Shown here piece after piece: positions 4,524-6,053 of a stretch of DNA of 6,053 bases; the first letter of the stretch is position 1; every line of letters starts with the position of its first letter. The translations under genes were made by a program, and so were the position numbers. This stretch comes from Euryarchaeota archaeon UBA10 (GTDB lineage Archaea; Thermoplasmatota; Poseidoniia; Poseidoniales; Poseidoniaceae), in contig DAGO01000136.1 in assembly GCA_002498185.1 (NCBI GenBank), positions 3,625 through 9,677 on the forward strand, given 5' to 3'. The notes under the pieces are model-generated. The model did no database searches. It saw only the letters and a list, made by a program, of their open reading frames with translations, and was not told where the DNA came from.

Positions 4524-6053
4524 TCAAGACAATTGACTGTTTGGTGAAACTTCAGGCGTCAATCTGTCTATGACTGCGGACAAGCGCTCAACGAGGCTAG
4601 TCTTCATTTCTCCAATTAGCAATGCGTGTTCCATCACTTCGTCAAGAGTATCGACTGCAACGACCTCAATGTCTTCGAATTGTTGATCCAGCAGAACATC
4701 TTGTGCATTAGCACGAGGAATGACAACGGTCTTGATACCTGATTTAGCTGCCGATTCGATCTTCGCAGTAACCCCGCCAATAGGTAGTACTTCCCCACGA
4801 ACCGAAAGGCTACCAGTCATGGCCAAGTCTTGACGAATTGGAATATTCTCCAATGCAGAGATAATGGCAGTGGCGATAGTAATGGATGCTGAATCACCGT
4901 CAACGCCGTGTGTGTCCACGAATTGAATGTGAATGTCATAATCAGAAACATCCTTTCCGGTTAGTTTCTTGATGACTGCGCTTACGTTAGTGACACTCTC
5001 CTTCGCCAGGTCAGATAGTCCACCGGTTGCGTAAACTCTACCACCGCTGGCCAAAGAAGGAGTGACAAGTGCTTCTACAGGTAACATAATCCCACTGTAA
5101 TCAGATAATCCGGAATCTGCGCCAAGAACGGCTAGTCCATTTACACGACCAATTCTGTTGCCTGAGTTGACGACTAGTGAGTATTCTTGTCGCCTTTCGA
5201 TCATTCTGTCAGCGACTTGTTGTTCCAGCGGCTTCGCAATGTTTCTAGCAGCAAGCACATGTCTAGATGTTGTGTATTGCGCACCTTCTTCGCAGGCTAA
5301 GTCTCCTGCGATTCTCACCAAGCCACCTAATTCACGTAGTCTCAGAGACAACTTCCCTCGGCGACCTGCGCGGCGTTGCGCCTCTCGCAGAATTACAGCA
5401 ACTCCGGTTCTATCGAAGTGGGGAATCTCTCTTGAGGTTCCCAAATCCCTTCGTACTTCTTGTGCAATGAATCGAATTAGCCTGCGTCGGTTTGCTGTAG
5501 TGTCAGGCATGAATGAATTGACATAGACTTCGTATCCATATCCACGAATACGACTTCTAAGCGCTGGGTGCATGCCCTGGATAGCGTCTAGATTTCCTGC
5601 AGCAATCAGAATGAAGTCACAAGGAACAGCTTCGGTTTTTGTCAATGCACCACTAGAGCGCTCTGAACGACCTGAAATCGGGAAAGCACGCTCTTGCATT
5701 GCAGTAAGTAGCGCCTGCTGCTCTTCTAGTCTGAGCAAGTTGATCTCGTCGATGTACAATACTCCACCGTGCGCACGGTGAATCGCACCAGGCTCTACCC
5801 TGTCGTGTGCAGGAGTTTCCATTCCACCACTCTGGAAAGGGTCGTGTCTTACGTCCCCGAGTAGACTACCGGAAAGTGTGGCTGTAGCGTCTACGAATGG
5901 TGGTGGGTCTTGTGCTTGATGCTTGACTAGAACCTTAGGAATACGTGCTTCATCGGCACCGCCCATGCGTGAGCGCAAGAACATGTAACCAAACATCAGT
6001 AGTAGCATTCCGAATAGTAGGGTCAGAATGTCTCCACTTTGCAAAGCAACTAC
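4524..6053 (-). CDS. lonB: Archaeal membrane-anchored ATP-dependent protease LonB (N-terminus outside window)
   Basis: This is the last 509 residues of archaeal LonB, the AAA+ protease (peptidase S16) that unfolds and degrades proteins at the cytoplasmic face of the membrane. The frame stays open to the window edge; the TTG at 6044 is an internal Leu codon, not a start. In order, the visible parts are as follows. A transmembrane segment lies at about 5976-6029. Walker B is GGVLYIDEIN, with Asp-Glu at 5745-5750. Sensor 1 is IAAGN, with Asn at 5592-5594. The arginine-finger region is HPALRSRIRGYGYEV. The S16 domain has catalytic Ser in DGDSAS (4890-4892) and catalytic Lys in GGVTAKIESA (4761-4763). 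DGDSAS is the LonB signature, and all visible catalytic residues are intact. Walker A and the first membrane helix should lie in the missing 130 to 180 residues. LonB usually handles membrane and misfolded protein turnover. Confidence 0.96.
   Translation of the reverse strand, partial: VVALQSGDILTLLFGMLLLMFGYMFLRSRMGGADEARIPKVLVKHQAQDPPPFVDATATLSGSLLGDVRHDPFQSGGMETPAHDRVEPGAIHRAHGGVLYIDEINLLRLEEQQALLTAMQERAFPISGRSERSSGALTKTEAVPCDFILIAAGNLDAIQGMHPALRSRIRGYGYEVYVNSFMPDTTANRRRLIRFIAQEVRRDLGTSREIPHFDRTGVAVILREAQRRAGRRGKLSLRLRELGGLVRIAGDLACEEGAQYTTSRHVLAARNIAKPLEQQVADRMIERRQEYSLVVNSGNRIGRVNGLAVLGADSGLSDYSGIMLPVEALVTPSLASGGRVYATGGLSDLAKESVTNVSAVIKKLTGKDVSDYDIHIQFVDTHGVDGDSASITIATAIISALENIPIRQDLAMTGSLSVRGEVLPIGGVTAKIESAAKSGIKTVVIPRANAQDVLLDQQFEDIEVVAVDTLDEVMEHALLIGEMKTSLVERLSAVIDRLTPEVSPNSQLS

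Noticed and set aside
6042..6044. TTG as start of the LonB gene
   Set aside because: The frame is open to the window edge, and Walker A plus the first membrane helix expected in LonB are missing, so the gene starts beyond the window.
1..6053. A novel defence, mobile or CRISPR-type system
   Set aside because: No repeats, integrase, transposase, nuclease or toxin-like genes are visible; the genes are mostly core archaeal functions.

Overview
This window is a gene-dense piece of an archaeal chromosome. The markers are a stand-alone ribosomal protein L40e, a membrane-anchored LonB protease, a UPF0147 protein and an archaeal-type (A24) prepilin peptidase. TATA-like boxes lie about 26 nt upstream of two start codons, and the base composition is moderate. 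Together these suggest a euryarchaeote of the Thermoplasmatota, most likely a streamlined marine lineage such as Marine Group II (Poseidoniales). That placement is inferred from protein style, not from a search.

Layout. 1-135 (+): C-terminal end of an unrecognised protein with one CxxC. 203-700 (+): a short beta-propeller-like protein. 683-1480 (-): a metallo-beta-lactamase-fold protein whose metal ligands are largely substituted. 1555-1704 (+): ribosomal protein L40e. 1705-2688 (-): A24 prepilin peptidase. 2768-3037 (+): UPF0147 protein. 3038-4459 (-): AI-2E family (PF01594) membrane protein with an extra C-terminal cytoplasmic tail. 4524-6053 (-): LonB protease, whose N-terminus, including Walker A, lies beyond the window.

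Packing is extreme. Two convergent pairs have stop codons that abut with no base between them (TGA|TCA at 1702-1707, TAA|TCA at 3035-3040), and a third convergent pair overlaps by 18 bp. No intergenic gap exceeds 80 bp. The two divergent gaps (1481-1554 and 2689-2767) hold the clearest promoters. In each, a TATA-like box is centred 26 nt from one start codon, which fits leaderless transcripts for L40e and the prepilin peptidase. The UPF0147 gene has a short leader with a Shine-Dalgarno-like AGGTG.

Genes mostly alternate in strand, so most are probably transcribed alone. The exceptions are LonB followed by AI-2E, and the first two plus-strand genes. Common themes are membrane functions (LonB, AI-2E, prepilin peptidase) and translation (L40e), but no obvious multi-gene accessory system is present. 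I found no mobile element, CRISPR array, tRNA or rRNA. The most interesting points are the degenerate MBL protein, the added tail on the AI-2E protein, the half-sized propeller protein and the promoter and stop-codon architecture.
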